Of a stretch of 27,786 nucleotides of DNA, positions 7,590-17,074 are shown piece by piece (within the stretch, counting starts at the first letter, position 1; the number at the start of each line of letters is the position of its first letter). The position numbers were made by a program, and so were the translations under genes. The notes under the pieces are model-generated. The model made no database searches. It was not told the origin of the DNA and worked only from the letters and a program-made list of their open reading frames with translations. Source of the stretch: Chloroflexota bacterium (GTDB taxonomy: Bacteria; Chloroflexota; UBA6077; JACCZL01). Location of the stretch: the NCBI GenBank assembly GCA_020845495.1, contig JADLFM010000167.1, positions 1-27,786 on the forward strand. The letters are read 5' to 3'.

Positions 7590-8794
7590 ACGCCGCGATT
7601 CGCCGAATCGGCATCGATGCACGGTACCTGTCGCACGGACTGGTGGGCGGGGTACACACCTACGTTCGCCATTTCGTCCCAGCGCTGGTCGATCTGGCTC
7701 AAAGCGCCGAGGTCGTGCTGTACGCGGATACCAAGGCTCCGTTCGAACTGACTGGCCTGCCGCCCAGGGTGACAACCCGGCTCCTTCCCTGGCGCGGACC
7801 ACTCTCGAGCGTCCGCAACGACCTGCTGCTCTCACGGCAGATGCAGCGTGACCGGCTCGACATCGTGCACTTCCCGGCCAACTACGGTCTTGGACCAGCC
7901 GGCGTCTCGACCGTCGTTACCGTCCACGACGCCATCAACCTCCTTCCGCTGCACGAAATCATTCGCGGACATCCGAAGAAGTTCGGCACGATTGCCAAGA
8001 TGACATACCTGCATGCCTGGACGAGATTCGCGATCCGGCGCGCCGACCTTGTGCTCACCGTATCCCAGCACGCCGGGCGCGAAATCGCCCGATATGGCCG
8101 GATAGACTCTGCACGTGTCGTTGCGATTCCACACGCGCCAACTCCCGATCTGAAGCGAGTGACAGACGAGTCACTCCTCGCCGACGTCCGCCGACGGTAT
8201 GCACTGACGGGTCCGTTCGTGCTCGCTGATGCCCTGAAGAACCCGGGAACGCTTGTGCGCGCGTGGGATCTGCTCTCCGTAGACATTCGGCGCACGCATC
8301 AGGTCATCTTCTTCTGTCGAAATGACCGTGTGCCGGACGTGGTTCGTGCAGCAGAGGTGCGGGGCATCGCGCGCGTTCTCCTTCGGCCATCGCGGCAGGA
8401 TCTGATTGCCCTCTACAGCATGGCGGATGCCTTCGTCTTCCCGTCGTGGACTGAAGGCTTTGGGCTGCCAGTCCTCGAGGCGATGGCCTGCGGGGCGCCC
8501 GTCATCGCGTCGGATCGCGGCGCGATTCCGGAGGTGGCCGGCGGTGCGGCGCTCCTTGCCGACGCTGAGGATGCGGAAGGGTTCGCACGGCATCTCATCC
8601 TCATCCTCGGCAACGACGCCGAGCGAATGGAGCGACGAACCAGGGGGCTCGCGCGCTCCCAGACGATCACCTGGCGCGGCGTAGCGCAGCAGATTCTTGA
8701 TGCGTACGAGCGTACTCTCGGATGCCCGCCCGCAACAGACGAACTGGATACGGCGGTTCTGTCCCCCGCCAGTTTCGTCACGCGGAAGGCATGA
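7586..8794 (+). CDS. GT4 glycosyltransferase (mannosyltransferase-like)
   Basis: A 402-residue GT4 enzyme with the classical EX7E motif: E290-GFGLPVL-E298 in the stretch WTEGFGLPVLEAMACG, followed by PVIASDRGAIPEV. The N-terminus IGIDARYLSHGLVGGVHTYV matches GT4 enzymes close to WbaZ/MtfB-type mannosyltransferases, although the sugar cannot be fixed from sequence. Of the GT4 proteins here it has the cleanest EX7E motif. It is coupled to the preceding GT4 by an ATGA overlap and to the Wzx gene by another (8791-8794), placing it squarely in the repeat-unit assembly operon. Confidence 0.87.
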   Translation: MNAAIRRIGIDARYLSHGLVGGVHTYVRHFVPALVDLAQSAEVVLYADTKAPFELTGLPPRVTTRLLPWRGPLSSVRNDLLLSRQMQRDRLDIVHFPANYGLGPAGVSTVVTVHDAINLLPLHEIIRGHPKKFGTIAKMTYLHAWTRFAIRRADLVLTVSQHAGREIARYGRIDSARVVAIPHAPTPDLKRVTDESLLADVRRRYALTGPFVLADALKNPGTLVRAWDLLSVDIRRTHQVIFFCRNDRVPDVVRAAEVRGIARVLLRPSRQDLIALYSMADAFVFPSWTEGFGLPVLEAMACGAPVIASDRGAIPEVAGGAALLADAEDAEGFARHLILILGNDAERMERRTRGLARSQTITWRGVAQQILDAYERTLGCPPATDELDTAVLSPASFVTRKA

Positions 8795-10275
8795 TGGCAC
8801 TGGCGCAGATCGTCGCCCGAAACTCGGCCGCCGGGCTTGGTGCCCAGGTTGCCATAAAGATCCTCTCATTTGGCTTTTCGGTGTTCGTGGTCCGCCACCT
8901 CGGCGCTGAGCAGTTCGGCCAGTATTCGGCGGTGGTCGCATTTGGTGCGACGTTCGTCTTCCTGGCCGATCTCGGCCTTGGGGCGTTCGTCGTTCGTGAG
9001 GTGGCACGCCTTCGCCTGGTGCCGAACGCCCGCGAACGGACGGATGGCCTCTTTGGCGACACTCTGCGGCTCCGGCTCCTCCTGGCGAGCGGGGCGGCGG
9101 TGCTCCTGGTCGCGGCGGCGTGGGCGACGAATCGCCCGCTGCCGATGATCGTCGCAATCGGCCTGGGAGCAGTCGGGCTGGTGCTCTATGGAGCTCAGGG
9201 CGCCTGCGAGTCGGTGCTGGCAGGCTTCGAGCGGCTCGACGTCGTGGCGGCGGCGAAGGTCGCGAATCAAATCGCCTTCGTGCTAGGTGGGGCGGCGGCG
9301 CTGTACTTCGGGCTGGGCTATCACGGCCTGGTCATCGCGAGCCTTCTCAGTACCTGCCTGCTGGCCACGATCTGCTGGCAGGGAGTCCGGCGCCTCGGCG
9401 TTCGCTCGGCCCGGGCCACCGTGTCTGACTGGCCGAAGCTCCTGCGCCGGAGTGCACCGTTCGCCGTCATCGCCGGTATGCTCGGATTCTCGTACAAGTT
9501 TGACAGCGTCCTGCTGAACGTGACCCGCGGCGACGCTGAAACCGGCTTCTACGGTGCTGCGTACAACCTGGTATTCACAGCCGCGTTCCTGTCGAACGCG
9601 GTGAACACGGCGCTCTATCCCACGTTGACACGCCGAGCCATCAGCGCGCCGGCGCGGCTCCCAGAGATCGCCGGTCGCGCATGGCGATACCTGCTGGTGA
9701 TCGCACTCCCAATCGCCGTCGGCGGGTGGGCGCTCGCCGATCAAATCATTGACCTCCTGTTTGGCGCGTCATACGCGCCGGCCGCGCCAGCACTGGCCAT
9801 CCTGATCTGGGTCGTCCCGCTGATGTTCACGTCCGAGCTCCTCGGCTACGTCGTGGTGGTTGGCGGAGCCGAAGGGCGAGTTGCTCGCGCCGTCATGGCG
9901 AGCACCGGGCTGAATGTCGCGCTCAACCTGCTTCTTATCCCTCAGTTCGGGCTGATCGGGGCGGCGCTGATGACGCTCATCACGGAGCTGTTGCTGGTGA
10001 TGCAGTACGTCTGGCATCTGCGGGGCACGCTGGCGCGGGCGAATCTCAGTTACGCGGTGGTTCGACCGCTTGCCGCGGCAGTGCTGATGGGCGGCCTCAC
10101 ACTTGCCTTGCGGAGCCAGCCCGTTCTGGCAAACGTGGCGATCTCAGGATCGATCTACGGCTTGCTCCTCCTGTTGCTAGGTGTGCTCGGCAAGGAGGAG
10201 CTTCGCTTCATTCGCGGGTTCCGCAGCGGGGCGGAGATCGCTGTGCCGGCGTCCCCAGCAGTCTCGGTGAATTGA
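8791..10275 (+). CDS. wzx: Wzx-like polysaccharide repeat-unit flippase
   Basis: A 494-residue polytopic membrane protein with roughly 12-14 hydrophobic segments, of the MATE/MVF-like oligosaccharide flippase superfamily. The N-terminus QIVARNSAAGLGAQVAIKIL and the following FVVRHLGAEQFGQYS are characteristic of RfbX/Wzx proteins. It would move the undecaprenyl-linked repeat unit to the outer face. The start at ATG 8791 is chosen because it overlaps the upstream stop (ATGA) and gives the usual N-terminus; the frame extends to 8722 but that part is inside the GT4 gene. A second ATG follows immediately (8794). The symbol is by function class; no orthology was established. Confidence 0.88.
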   Translation: MMALAQIVARNSAAGLGAQVAIKILSFGFSVFVVRHLGAEQFGQYSAVVAFGATFVFLADLGLGAFVVREVARLRLVPNARERTDGLFGDTLRLRLLLASGAAVLLVAAAWATNRPLPMIVAIGLGAVGLVLYGAQGACESVLAGFERLDVVAAAKVANQIAFVLGGAAALYFGLGYHGLVIASLLSTCLLATICWQGVRRLGVRSARATVSDWPKLLRRSAPFAVIAGMLGFSYKFDSVLLNVTRGDAETGFYGAAYNLVFTAAFLSNAVNTALYPTLTRRAISAPARLPEIAGRAWRYLLVIALPIAVGGWALADQIIDLLFGASYAPAAPALAILIWVVPLMFTSELLGYVVVVGGAEGRVARAVMASTGLNVALNLLLIPQFGLIGAALMTLITELLLVMQYVWHLRGTLARANLSYAVVRPLAAAVLMGGLTLALRSQPVLANVAISGSIYGLLLLLLGVLGKEELRFIRGFRSGAEIAVPASPAVSVN

Positions 10276-10282
10276 GAGGGCA

Positions 10283-11212
10283 ATGGCCGCAGCACATCGC
10301 GTGAGCATCGTCATCCTCAACTGGCAACGCTCGTCCGCGACGCTGCACTGCCTGGTATCGCTGCGTGCCGTCGAAGGTCTAACGCTCGACATCGTCGTCG
10401 TCGACAATGGGTCGTGCGACGGATCAACCGATGTGATTCGGTCGAGGTTTCCACACGTTACGGTCATCGAGAACCGACGTAACCTCGGCTTCGCCGGTGG
10501 TTGCAATGTCGGCATACGCTGGGCGTTCGATCACGGCGCCGACTTCGTAGTGCTCCTGAACGATGACGCAACCGTAGCGCCAGATACGTTCCAAAAGCTT
10601 ATCCGAGTAGCCGACGGCGATCAACGGATCGGTATGCTTGGACCGACGATCTACTACGGCAGGCGTCGTGATGTGATCTGGTCGGCGGGCGGCGATATCG
10701 ACACCCTCGGCCGACCTCGGCATCTGCTAGATGGGACCACATTGCCGAGGTCTCTCTTGCAACCCCGTGACGTTGGCTACGTGACTGGCTGTGTTCTCAT
10801 GGTGTCACGAGCAGTCGTCGAGGCAGTCGGCCTGCTCGACGAACGGTTCTTCGCCTACTTCGAAGAGGCAGAATGGTGCGCCCGTGCTCGAAGGTCGGGT
10901 TATCGGGTGGTCCACGTACCGGACGCCAGTGCCTGGCACGATATCGAGCCGAACGAACGTGGGATGTCACCCTTGTACCTCTACCTGATGGCGCGCAACC
11001 GCCTGCTCTATCTGCGATGTAGTCAGGTAACGTTGGTCGTCCTCCTTGCCGCCATTGCGGACGTGTTGCGGACTTCATTGAGTTGGTCCTACCGGCCACG
11101 TTATCGAGCGGCACGGCCATTTGCGAGCGTTCTGCGTCGGGCTGTATGCGACTTTGCGGCCGGCCGGTTTGGTGCGCCGCCGGCGGACCTACGGCCCGCA
11201 CCCGGGTCGTAA
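10283..11212 (+). CDS. GT2 glycosyltransferase, rhamnosyltransferase-like
   Basis: A 309-residue GT-A enzyme. It begins HRVSIVILNWQRS, then VVVDNGSCDGS with D41, and has the divalent-metal motif N93-D94-D95 (LLNDDATVAP). Further on are the GYVTGCVLMVSR and FFAYFEEAEWCARARRSGY segments that mark the WbbL/rhamnosyl-type GT2 subgroup. The C-terminal third has a hydrophobic stretch near residues 246-262 that may associate with the membrane. It starts 7 nt after the Wzx stop, with AGAGGG just upstream. Its sister enzyme in the same cluster lies at 12613-13524. The sugar specificity is inferred from the subgroup only. Confidence 0.86.
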   Translation: MAAAHRVSIVILNWQRSSATLHCLVSLRAVEGLTLDIVVVDNGSCDGSTDVIRSRFPHVTVIENRRNLGFAGGCNVGIRWAFDHGADFVVLLNDDATVAPDTFQKLIRVADGDQRIGMLGPTIYYGRRRDVIWSAGGDIDTLGRPRHLLDGTTLPRSLLQPRDVGYVTGCVLMVSRAVVEAVGLLDERFFAYFEEAEWCARARRSGYRVVHVPDASAWHDIEPNERGMSPLYLYLMARNRLLYLRCSQVTLVVLLAAIADVLRTSLSWSYRPRYRAARPFASVLRRAVCDFAAGRFGAPPADLRPAPGS

Positions 11213-11349
11213 GTGAAGGGTGGTTGTGGGTGAGGCCAGCGCAGACCTACAGCGATCAGTGGTCAGGCGGGGCCAGAGGTGGGGCGACATGGCGTTCATC
11301 AGCCACGCAGAGGGCGAGACACGGGCACAGACAATCGAGGTCCGCATGT

Positions 11350-12612
11350 GTGCCTCCGCTGCCCTCCATGCCGCTCACGCACTTTCTGGGGTATGGGCTG
11401 GCGGCCGTGCCGATCGTGGGTGCGGTGGTGCCGCTTGCGATCGAGACTGGTACTGCAAGTAGCATCGTCGCGGCATTCCTGCTCGCGGCGATCGTGCAAA
11501 GCATCTGGGTCTTGCGATTTCTGGTGACCCGATGCGTCATCGTCGTGCAATCGCCCATCAATGTTCCGTCCGTGCTCGTCGGCACGGTCTGGATTCTGGC
11601 ATGCCTGTCATCGAACGTGTTCTTCGATCCCCGTGTGGCTGTCGGCCTTGGATCGGCTTTCGCGACCGTTCAGTTAGCCTCGGTCGCAGTGACGCTCGTG
11701 TCACTCGGGCTGGCCCTGCTAGCGGCAAATATCGGTCAGGATCGACGTTATTGCCGTGTCGCTACCTGGAGTCTGATTGCCGTTGGGTGCGTCGCGATCG
11801 TCGCCCACTATGCTGGCGCAGACGCGAGGCTCTGGTTCCTGAACACGAACGGACTCTTTACCCTCTGGGTCGTGGCCCTGGCGTACGGGCAAGCACTGTT
11901 CAACGAACGGCTGCCGGCTCTTGTGCGATTGGGCTTAGTCGGACTGGTCGGAGCGTTCGTCTTCAAAGTCGCGGTGATTCAGACGGCCTGGCTCTCCGGC
12001 TGGATGCCGGCCCTGGTAGCTGTCGGCGTCGTCACGCTCCTCCGATCGCGAGTCCTGTTTGGCGTCGGGCTCCTGGTGGCCGCGACGTTGGCCGTTGGAT
12101 TCGAGAGCCAGATCTATGCGGCCGTGGTAGAGTCGCAACTTGGTGAGGGCTCGGATTCGCGAGTCGACATCTGGGCACAGGCCTGGGATCTATTGAGTCA
12201 GCATCCACTTCTCGGGACCGGGCCGGCAGGCTACGCCGCCTATTACATGACCCTGTACCGGAGTTCGGGCTCGTCGATGTCAACCCACTCGAACTATGCC
12301 GACGTGCTCGCGCAGACCGGCATCGTCGGCGCGCTGTGCTTCCTCTGGCTGCTCGCGGCGCTCAGTACCGTGGCCTGGCAAGCCTGCCGCCGCTGGCGTC
12401 ATGGCTTCGAAGGCGGCTTCGCCAGCGCGGCGGCGGCAGGGCTGGCCGGCGCACTTGTCGCCATGTTCCTCGGAGACTGGGTGATCCCGTTCGTCTACAA
12501 CCAGGGCATCGGCGGCTTTCGCTACACGGTGCACACCTGGGTCTTCCTCGGCTTCATGGCGGCGCTGGCGCAGGCGCCAGCATCGTCGCCGACTGGGCCT
12601 GGGGAGGGCTAA
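11350..12612 (+). CDS. wzy: O-antigen polymerase/ligase family protein (Wzy/WaaL-like)
   Basis: A polytopic membrane protein of about 420 residues with ~10 helices. Between late helices it carries STHSNYADVLAQTGIVGAL (residues ~311-330, with H313 and N315), the hallmark periplasmic-loop motif of the Wzy_C/O-antigen ligase family, preceded by the LLSQHPLLGTGPAGY segment. It would polymerise the flipped repeat units or transfer them to an acceptor. The start is uncertain: GTG 11350 has GAGG (11337-11340) at 9 nt, while ATG 11368 has no clear ribosome site. The open frame continues upstream to 11083 inside the GT2 gene and is not used. The 137-nt gap 11213-11349 shows no gene. Polymerase and ligase cannot be told apart from sequence. 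Confidence 0.82.
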   Translation: MPPLPSMPLTHFLGYGLAAVPIVGAVVPLAIETGTASSIVAAFLLAAIVQSIWVLRFLVTRCVIVVQSPINVPSVLVGTVWILACLSSNVFFDPRVAVGLGSAFATVQLASVAVTLVSLGLALLAANIGQDRRYCRVATWSLIAVGCVAIVAHYAGADARLWFLNTNGLFTLWVVALAYGQALFNERLPALVRLGLVGLVGAFVFKVAVIQTAWLSGWMPALVAVGVVTLLRSRVLFGVGLLVAATLAVGFESQIYAAVVESQLGEGSDSRVDIWAQAWDLLSQHPLLGTGPAGYAAYYMTLYRSSGSSMSTHSNYADVLAQTGIVGALCFLWLLAALSTVAWQACRRWRHGFEGGFASAAAAGLAGALVAMFLGDWVIPFVYNQGIGGFRYTVHTWVFLGFMAALAQAPASSPTGPGEG

Positions 12613-13524
12613 ATGGACCTCTCTGTACTGGTCGTCAGTTGGAACACCCGAGACCTCCTCGAGCGCTGCCTGTCGTCGGTGCACGACCGCCTCGCGGGAA
12701 TCGATAGCGAGATTGTGGTCGTTGACAATGCGTCGAGCGACGCCAGCGCAGACATGGTCCTGACCGCATTTCCCGACGTCAGGCTGGTCGGGAACATCGA
12801 GAATCGGGGATTTGCACGAGCCGTCAATCAGGGCATCCATGCAAGCACCGGACGGTACGTCATGCTCGTCAACAGCGACGCAACCCTGGTCGGCGATGCC
12901 GCACGACGCATGATCGACCATTTGGATCGGCATCCAGGCGTGGCCGCCGTGGGTGGAAAACTCTTGAATCCGGATGGCTCGTTTCAAGGCTCGTACGCGG
13001 ACTTCCCCAGTCTCTCGAGCGAGATGCTTCTGGCAACCGGCCTATCGCGCTGGGTCCTGCCTCCTGGGTATCCAAGCCGCTCCGATGCCGACAGCCGCGA
13101 GCAGCGAACGGTGGACTGGGTCTGTGGCGCATTCATGATGCTCCGACGGGCTGCTCTCGATGACATCGGGCTACTCGACGAGGACTACTTCATGTACGCC
13201 GAGGAAGTGGACTGGTGCTTCCGCGCCAGGCGGCGGGGCTGGTCCGTGGCCTATCTCCCCGACGCAGTAGCAGTCCACATGGTTGGCGGCAGCTACTCGC
13301 GGGCGCCGGCGCGACGACGGTCACAGGTGTACCGCAGCAAGTGGCTGTACCTGCGTAAGAACGTCGGCCCCACCCACGCCCTGACCTTCCGCGCTCTGGT
13401 CCACGCCGTGTCGGTCGCAAAACTTGGCGCCTGGGCACTGAGCGGCATTGGCGCGAATCGGGCACGCCAGGAACGTGCCCGCCGGAATGTCGCGTCGTAC
13501 CGCTACCTGCTGCACCATTTTTAG
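12613..13524 (+). CDS. GT2 glycosyltransferase, rhamnosyltransferase-like (second)
   Basis: A 303-residue GT-A enzyme beginning MDLSVLVVSWNTRDLL, with VVVDNASSDAS (D38), the metal motif N87-S88-D89 (LVNSDATLV) and the subgroup signatures VDWVCGAFMMLRR and YFMYAEEVDWCFRARRRGW. It is related to the GT2 at 10283 but clearly not a recent duplicate. The ATG follows the Wzy TAA directly, and GGGGAGGG (about 12600-12607) acts as its ribosome site, so it is translated from the same message. The C-terminus has an amphipathic to hydrophobic segment (VHAVSVAKLGAWAL) that may anchor it to the membrane face. It probably adds a deoxyhexose, by subgroup analogy. Confidence 0.87.
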   Translation: MDLSVLVVSWNTRDLLERCLSSVHDRLAGIDSEIVVVDNASSDASADMVLTAFPDVRLVGNIENRGFARAVNQGIHASTGRYVMLVNSDATLVGDAARRMIDHLDRHPGVAAVGGKLLNPDGSFQGSYADFPSLSSEMLLATGLSRWVLPPGYPSRSDADSREQRTVDWVCGAFMMLRRAALDDIGLLDEDYFMYAEEVDWCFRARRRGWSVAYLPDAVAVHMVGGSYSRAPARRRSQVYRSKWLYLRKNVGPTHALTFRALVHAVSVAKLGAWALSGIGANRARQERARRNVASYRYLLHHF

Positions 13525-13540
13525 GCCGGAGGCCGAGGGC

Positions 13541-15265
13541 ATGGCGACCGTCGAGCATGCACCAGCCGTGCAGTCAGGGAAGCGCGCCCTGGTGGCACGT
13601 CCCGACCGTCCCGTACGGGACGTACACTGCGAAGCTCGGCCGCACGCGCGCGTAGGGATGGCCGAGGATCGGTGGTTCCTTGCCATCCTGACGCTCGGGT
13701 TGCTGGTGGCGACGTCGATTCCGTACCTCTATGCCTACCTGACGAGTCCCCAAGACCAGCAGTTCATGGGGCTTACCTATACGACCCACGACTACGCGCA
13801 ATACCTGTCCTGGGCGCGCGAGTCCAGAGACCGGGTCTTCGTCGAAAACAAGCTGACGCCCGAGACGTCGGCCGCGACGTTCTTCAACCTCGTCTGGTGG
13901 TCGATCGGACGGCTGGAGCGCTTGACCGGACTGTCCTTCTTTCAGATCAATCAAGGCTTTCGCGTGTTCGCAGCTACCGCGTTCGTCATGGCCATCGGCG
14001 GCTTCGCCGGGATCGTGTTCCAGGATCGGGGGCAACGCCGCTTCGCCCTTGCACTCACGTGCCTGACGTCGGGATTTGGCTGGCTGCTCGTCGCCGCGAA
14101 GCCTCTCAATGGCGACCTCGTGCAACCGCTGCTCGTTCACGCAGTACCCAGCAACACCTTCTTCGGAATGATGGTCGTCCCCCACATGGTGCTGTCCGCG
14201 GCGCTGGTGATCGCGATCTTCGGGCTGATGCACGACGCCTATGCCAGAAGGTGCAGCCACCGGGCGATTGCGGCTGGACTCCTCGGACTGATGCTTGGCT
14301 TTGCCCATCCGTACAACATCGTCACGGCGTACAGTGTCGTCGGTGCCTTCACCGTCCTCGTCACGCTGCGTGACGGTCTTCGCCCCCGCTGGATTGCTGG
14401 CCTGATTGCCTTCTATGGGCTATCGGCGCCGAGCGTCCTCTACTGGGCCTGGGTGTCGGCCGGCAGTGATGCCTGGCGGCAGGTGCTCGCGCAGTACAAG
14501 AACCTGGGCGTGACGACGCCCGACCCGGTGCACCTGATCGTGCTGCTGGGTGCGCCGCTGATTCTGGCCCTGGCAACTTTCCGAGGCTTCGTCCCGCTTG
14601 TCGAACGAGCGTCCGTAGACCTGTTCGTGGGCGCATGGCTGGTCGTCAATCTGCTGATCGTGTACCTGCCGCTGAACTTTCAGATCAACCTGCTGAACGG
14701 GATTCAGGTGCCGCTGGCGATTCTGGCGACGCAGGGTCTCTACCGACACGTCGTGCCCTGGTTGAAGTCCGCTCATCTCCCACTCGCGCGCTACGTCGCG
14801 CCGACCGTTCCAGCCTTGTTCCTGCTCCTCGTTCTGCCGACGAACCTCTACCTGGTGTCCTGGCGTGTGCTCGACCTGAGCCGCCACAACTACCCAGACT
14901 TCCTCTATCGGGACGACCTCGCCGCGCTAGGCTGGCTCGAGCGCGAGGTGCAACCATCCGACGTGGTGCTGAGTTCCCTGGTCGTCGGGCACTACGTGCC
15001 AGGCCTTACCGGTGCCCACGCCTTTCTTGCGCACGGGGCCAACACCCTGGACTTCTACGGCAAGCGCACGGCCGTCGAGCGCTTCTATGCGAGTGACACT
15101 GACGACACGGAGCGCGAACGGACCCTGGCTCGGTATGGCGTCCGCTACGTCTTCCACGGTCCAGCCGAGCGGATGCTCGGCGGCTTCGATCCCCAGCAGG
15201 CACGGTACCTGGAGCCGGCCTTTACCTCTCGCCAGACGATCGTCTACCGCGTGAGGCTACCGTGA
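13541..15265 (+). CDS. Polytopic GT-C-like membrane protein with C-terminal extracytoplasmic domain
   Basis: A 574-residue protein: a polar N-terminal tail (1-39), about ten transmembrane helices, then a soluble domain from ~455 to the end that includes DVVLSSLVVGHYVPGL and a GANTLDFYGKR stretch. The first extracytoplasmic loop carries TTHDYAQYL with H83-D84, the position where GT-C glycosyltransferases hold their catalytic acidic residue. The architecture resembles STT3/PMT-type GT-C enzymes, but I recognise no named family. GGAGG at 13528-13532 lies 8 nt before ATG 13541; an alternative ATG at 13658 would remove the polar tail. The frame is open upstream to 13448 within the GT2 gene. Predicted role: transfer of a sugar from a polyprenyl-phosphate donor outside the membrane (inference). 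Confidence 0.65.
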   Translation: MATVEHAPAVQSGKRALVARPDRPVRDVHCEARPHARVGMAEDRWFLAILTLGLLVATSIPYLYAYLTSPQDQQFMGLTYTTHDYAQYLSWARESRDRVFVENKLTPETSAATFFNLVWWSIGRLERLTGLSFFQINQGFRVFAATAFVMAIGGFAGIVFQDRGQRRFALALTCLTSGFGWLLVAAKPLNGDLVQPLLVHAVPSNTFFGMMVVPHMVLSAALVIAIFGLMHDAYARRCSHRAIAAGLLGLMLGFAHPYNIVTAYSVVGAFTVLVTLRDGLRPRWIAGLIAFYGLSAPSVLYWAWVSAGSDAWRQVLAQYKNLGVTTPDPVHLIVLLGAPLILALATFRGFVPLVERASVDLFVGAWLVVNLLIVYLPLNFQINLLNGIQVPLAILATQGLYRHVVPWLKSAHLPLARYVAPTVPALFLLLVLPTNLYLVSWRVLDLSRHNYPDFLYRDDLAALGWLEREVQPSDVVLSSLVVGHYVPGLTGAHAFLAHGANTLDFYGKRTAVERFYASDTDDTERERTLARYGVRYVFHGPAERMLGGFDPQQARYLEPAFTSRQTIVYRVRLP

Positions 15266-15306
15266 GTCGCTCGTTACGCGGCAATAGACTGCGGTGATGG
15301 CGCTGG

Positions 15307-16911
15307 ATGAAACTGATCGTGATCCTGACCGCCACCCTGGCTGCCGTGCTTGCCATCCTCCTTGCTGGGGGCTCAGCCGTCGACGCGGGCTCCGATGAGC
15401 GGTGGTCACCGCCGGTGCCAATCTCTGGCTACGATCCCCGCGCGGGCGGCTGGTTCCCAGCACTGGCGGCAGACGTCTACGGTCAGGTGCATGTCGTGTG
15501 GAACGGCCGACTGCCTGGGCGTCCGCCTCCAACGAACGCTGAGGGTCGCCGGCGCTTGACGGATATGGCTGGCTGGCTGCTCTATGCACGGTGGGATGGC
15601 CGGCGGTGGTCGGCGCCGACCGAAATAGCCGCGATCGGCGACGAGGGAGACGCGCTGCGTTCGGCACTTGCCGCCGATCCGTCAGGTCAACTCCACCTTC
15701 TCTATCGTGGACTGGACCTGCGCGACCCTCAGGTTAGCGGCGCGGAGAATGAGCCGATCAGGCATGCCATAGCTGATGCGGCATCCTTCGATCGTGGCTT
15801 GACCTGGTCCGGTGGACGAGCGGTAAGCCGCCGCCTGCCAGCGTATTTCTCGGACGTCGTCGTCGACACACGTGGTGTGCTTCACGTACTAACGACAGAA
15901 TCGGATGCCGACGGGCGGTATGCGGTCTACTATCACTGGTCAGCAGATGGTGGCCGCAACTGGTCGATTCCCCGCGCACTTGATACCGAACATGCGGTGT
16001 CACGCTGGCGGCTTCAGTTGAAGCATGGCCCGCGCAATGACCTTCACGCCGTCTGGGAGGTCGTGGACGCAGATGAGCCATCATCGCGGACACCCGTCGG
16101 GTTCGTGTACGCCCGTTCAGGCGATAACGGAGCGACCTGGACTACGACAGCATTTGCCCCGGGTAAGGTCGACTTTGCGTTTCCGACGCGTTTCGAAGGG
16201 ACAGGCTGGCGCATTCAGCCATCGGTAATCGTGGATGGCCGAGGACAGACGGTCCTGGTCTGGAGAGAGGACGGCACAGATCTGCTCTACTCGCAGTACT
16301 CGACCGATGGGACTGCCTGGTCTCCACCTCAACCGATCGGCGGCGTGGCGCACGGCGTAGCGCGCCCATTCGACCGATACGATATGGCCACAGACAGTGC
16401 TGGGCGCGTTCATCTCGTCATGGTCGGATATCCCGGCGACTCCACGTTGATGGCGCTCCTCCACAGTGAGTGGCTTGGTCGTGGCTGGAGTCAGCCAGAC
16501 GCCATAGTGTATGCGGGGTCTGCGCCCTTTCCGGAATGGCCGCGCATCGCCGTCAGCGAGGGGAACCGCCTGCACGTCGTCTGGTTCGGTGGCAGCCTAC
16601 CGACTGTTGACCGGGTGGCAACAGGAATCTGGTACAGCACGAGGCTCACGTCGGCACCGCACATTCCAGCGACCCCGCTTCCTATCGCCAGATCAGCCTC
16701 CCCGGCCACACCGCGCGTAGTCGTCTCACCCACGACCGAACTCCGTGTCAAACCGGTTCAACAGCCTGAAACTGAGATGGCTACATCCGGTTCGCTGCGG
16801 GGCGTCGATGATCTCCAGCCACGCGCGTGGCCGATTGCCGCGGGTGTGGCTGGGGCCTGCGGTCTGCTCGCGGTCACGCTGCTCGTCCGACGTCTTCGGA
16901 CCAGCCGCTAA
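15307..16911 (+). CDS. Membrane-anchored Asp-box (BNR) beta-propeller, sialidase-like
   Basis: A 534-residue exported protein. A hydrophobic signal or anchor helix occupies residues ~3-21. At least four Asp-box motifs follow: SFDRGLTW (160-167), SADGGRNW (212-219), SGDNGATW (271-278) and the shortened STDGTAW (332-338), as in sialidase-type beta-propellers. A Pro/Thr/Ser-rich linker (about residues 450-500) leads to a C-terminal helix (AAGVAGACGLLAVTLLV) and the basic tail RRLRTSR, giving a type I topology with the propeller outside. The Asp-box is structural, so catalysis is not proven; I could not assign the sialidase Arg triad or Tyr/Glu pair. Its place between glycan membrane enzymes suggests a polysaccharide-binding or trimming role. 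ATG 15307 lacks a strong ribosome site. Confidence 0.75.
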   Translation: MKLIVILTATLAAVLAILLAGGSAVDAGSDERWSPPVPISGYDPRAGGWFPALAADVYGQVHVVWNGRLPGRPPPTNAEGRRRLTDMAGWLLYARWDGRRWSAPTEIAAIGDEGDALRSALAADPSGQLHLLYRGLDLRDPQVSGAENEPIRHAIADAASFDRGLTWSGGRAVSRRLPAYFSDVVVDTRGVLHVLTTESDADGRYAVYYHWSADGGRNWSIPRALDTEHAVSRWRLQLKHGPRNDLHAVWEVVDADEPSSRTPVGFVYARSGDNGATWTTTAFAPGKVDFAFPTRFEGTGWRIQPSVIVDGRGQTVLVWREDGTDLLYSQYSTDGTAWSPPQPIGGVAHGVARPFDRYDMATDSAGRVHLVMVGYPGDSTLMALLHSEWLGRGWSQPDAIVYAGSAPFPEWPRIAVSEGNRLHVVWFGGSLPTVDRVATGIWYSTRLTSAPHIPATPLPIARSASPATPRVVVSPTTELRVKPVQQPETEMATSGSLRGVDDLQPRAWPIAAGVAGACGLLAVTLLVRRLRTSR

Positions 16912-17074
16912 ACGCTGCTGCATCGACGCTACATCGACGGTTGACAGGTGTGACGCCACCTTGGAGCCGTGCGCTACAGCCGTTCGTCATGTAGCGGTCC
17001 GACATCCGAGCGGACTGGCCTCAACTCGCATCTGACTGATCACCATGGCCCGGGCACCGGCCATAGGAGTCGGA

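Noticed and set aside
12280..12987. 235-residue open frame antisense to the Wzy/GT2 junction
   Set aside because: Both sense genes carry family motifs, and the antisense product has no domain or ribosome site.
16941..16946. TTGACA as a -35 box before the Wzz-kinase gene
   Set aside because: The hexamer is good, but the positions for a -10 box read GC-rich sequence without TATAAT likeness.
16971..16996. 7-bp inverted repeat CGCTACA/TGTAGCG in the gap before the Wzz-kinase gene
   Set aside because: A short stem with an 11-nt loop and no U-tract; such matches are expected by chance at this GC content.
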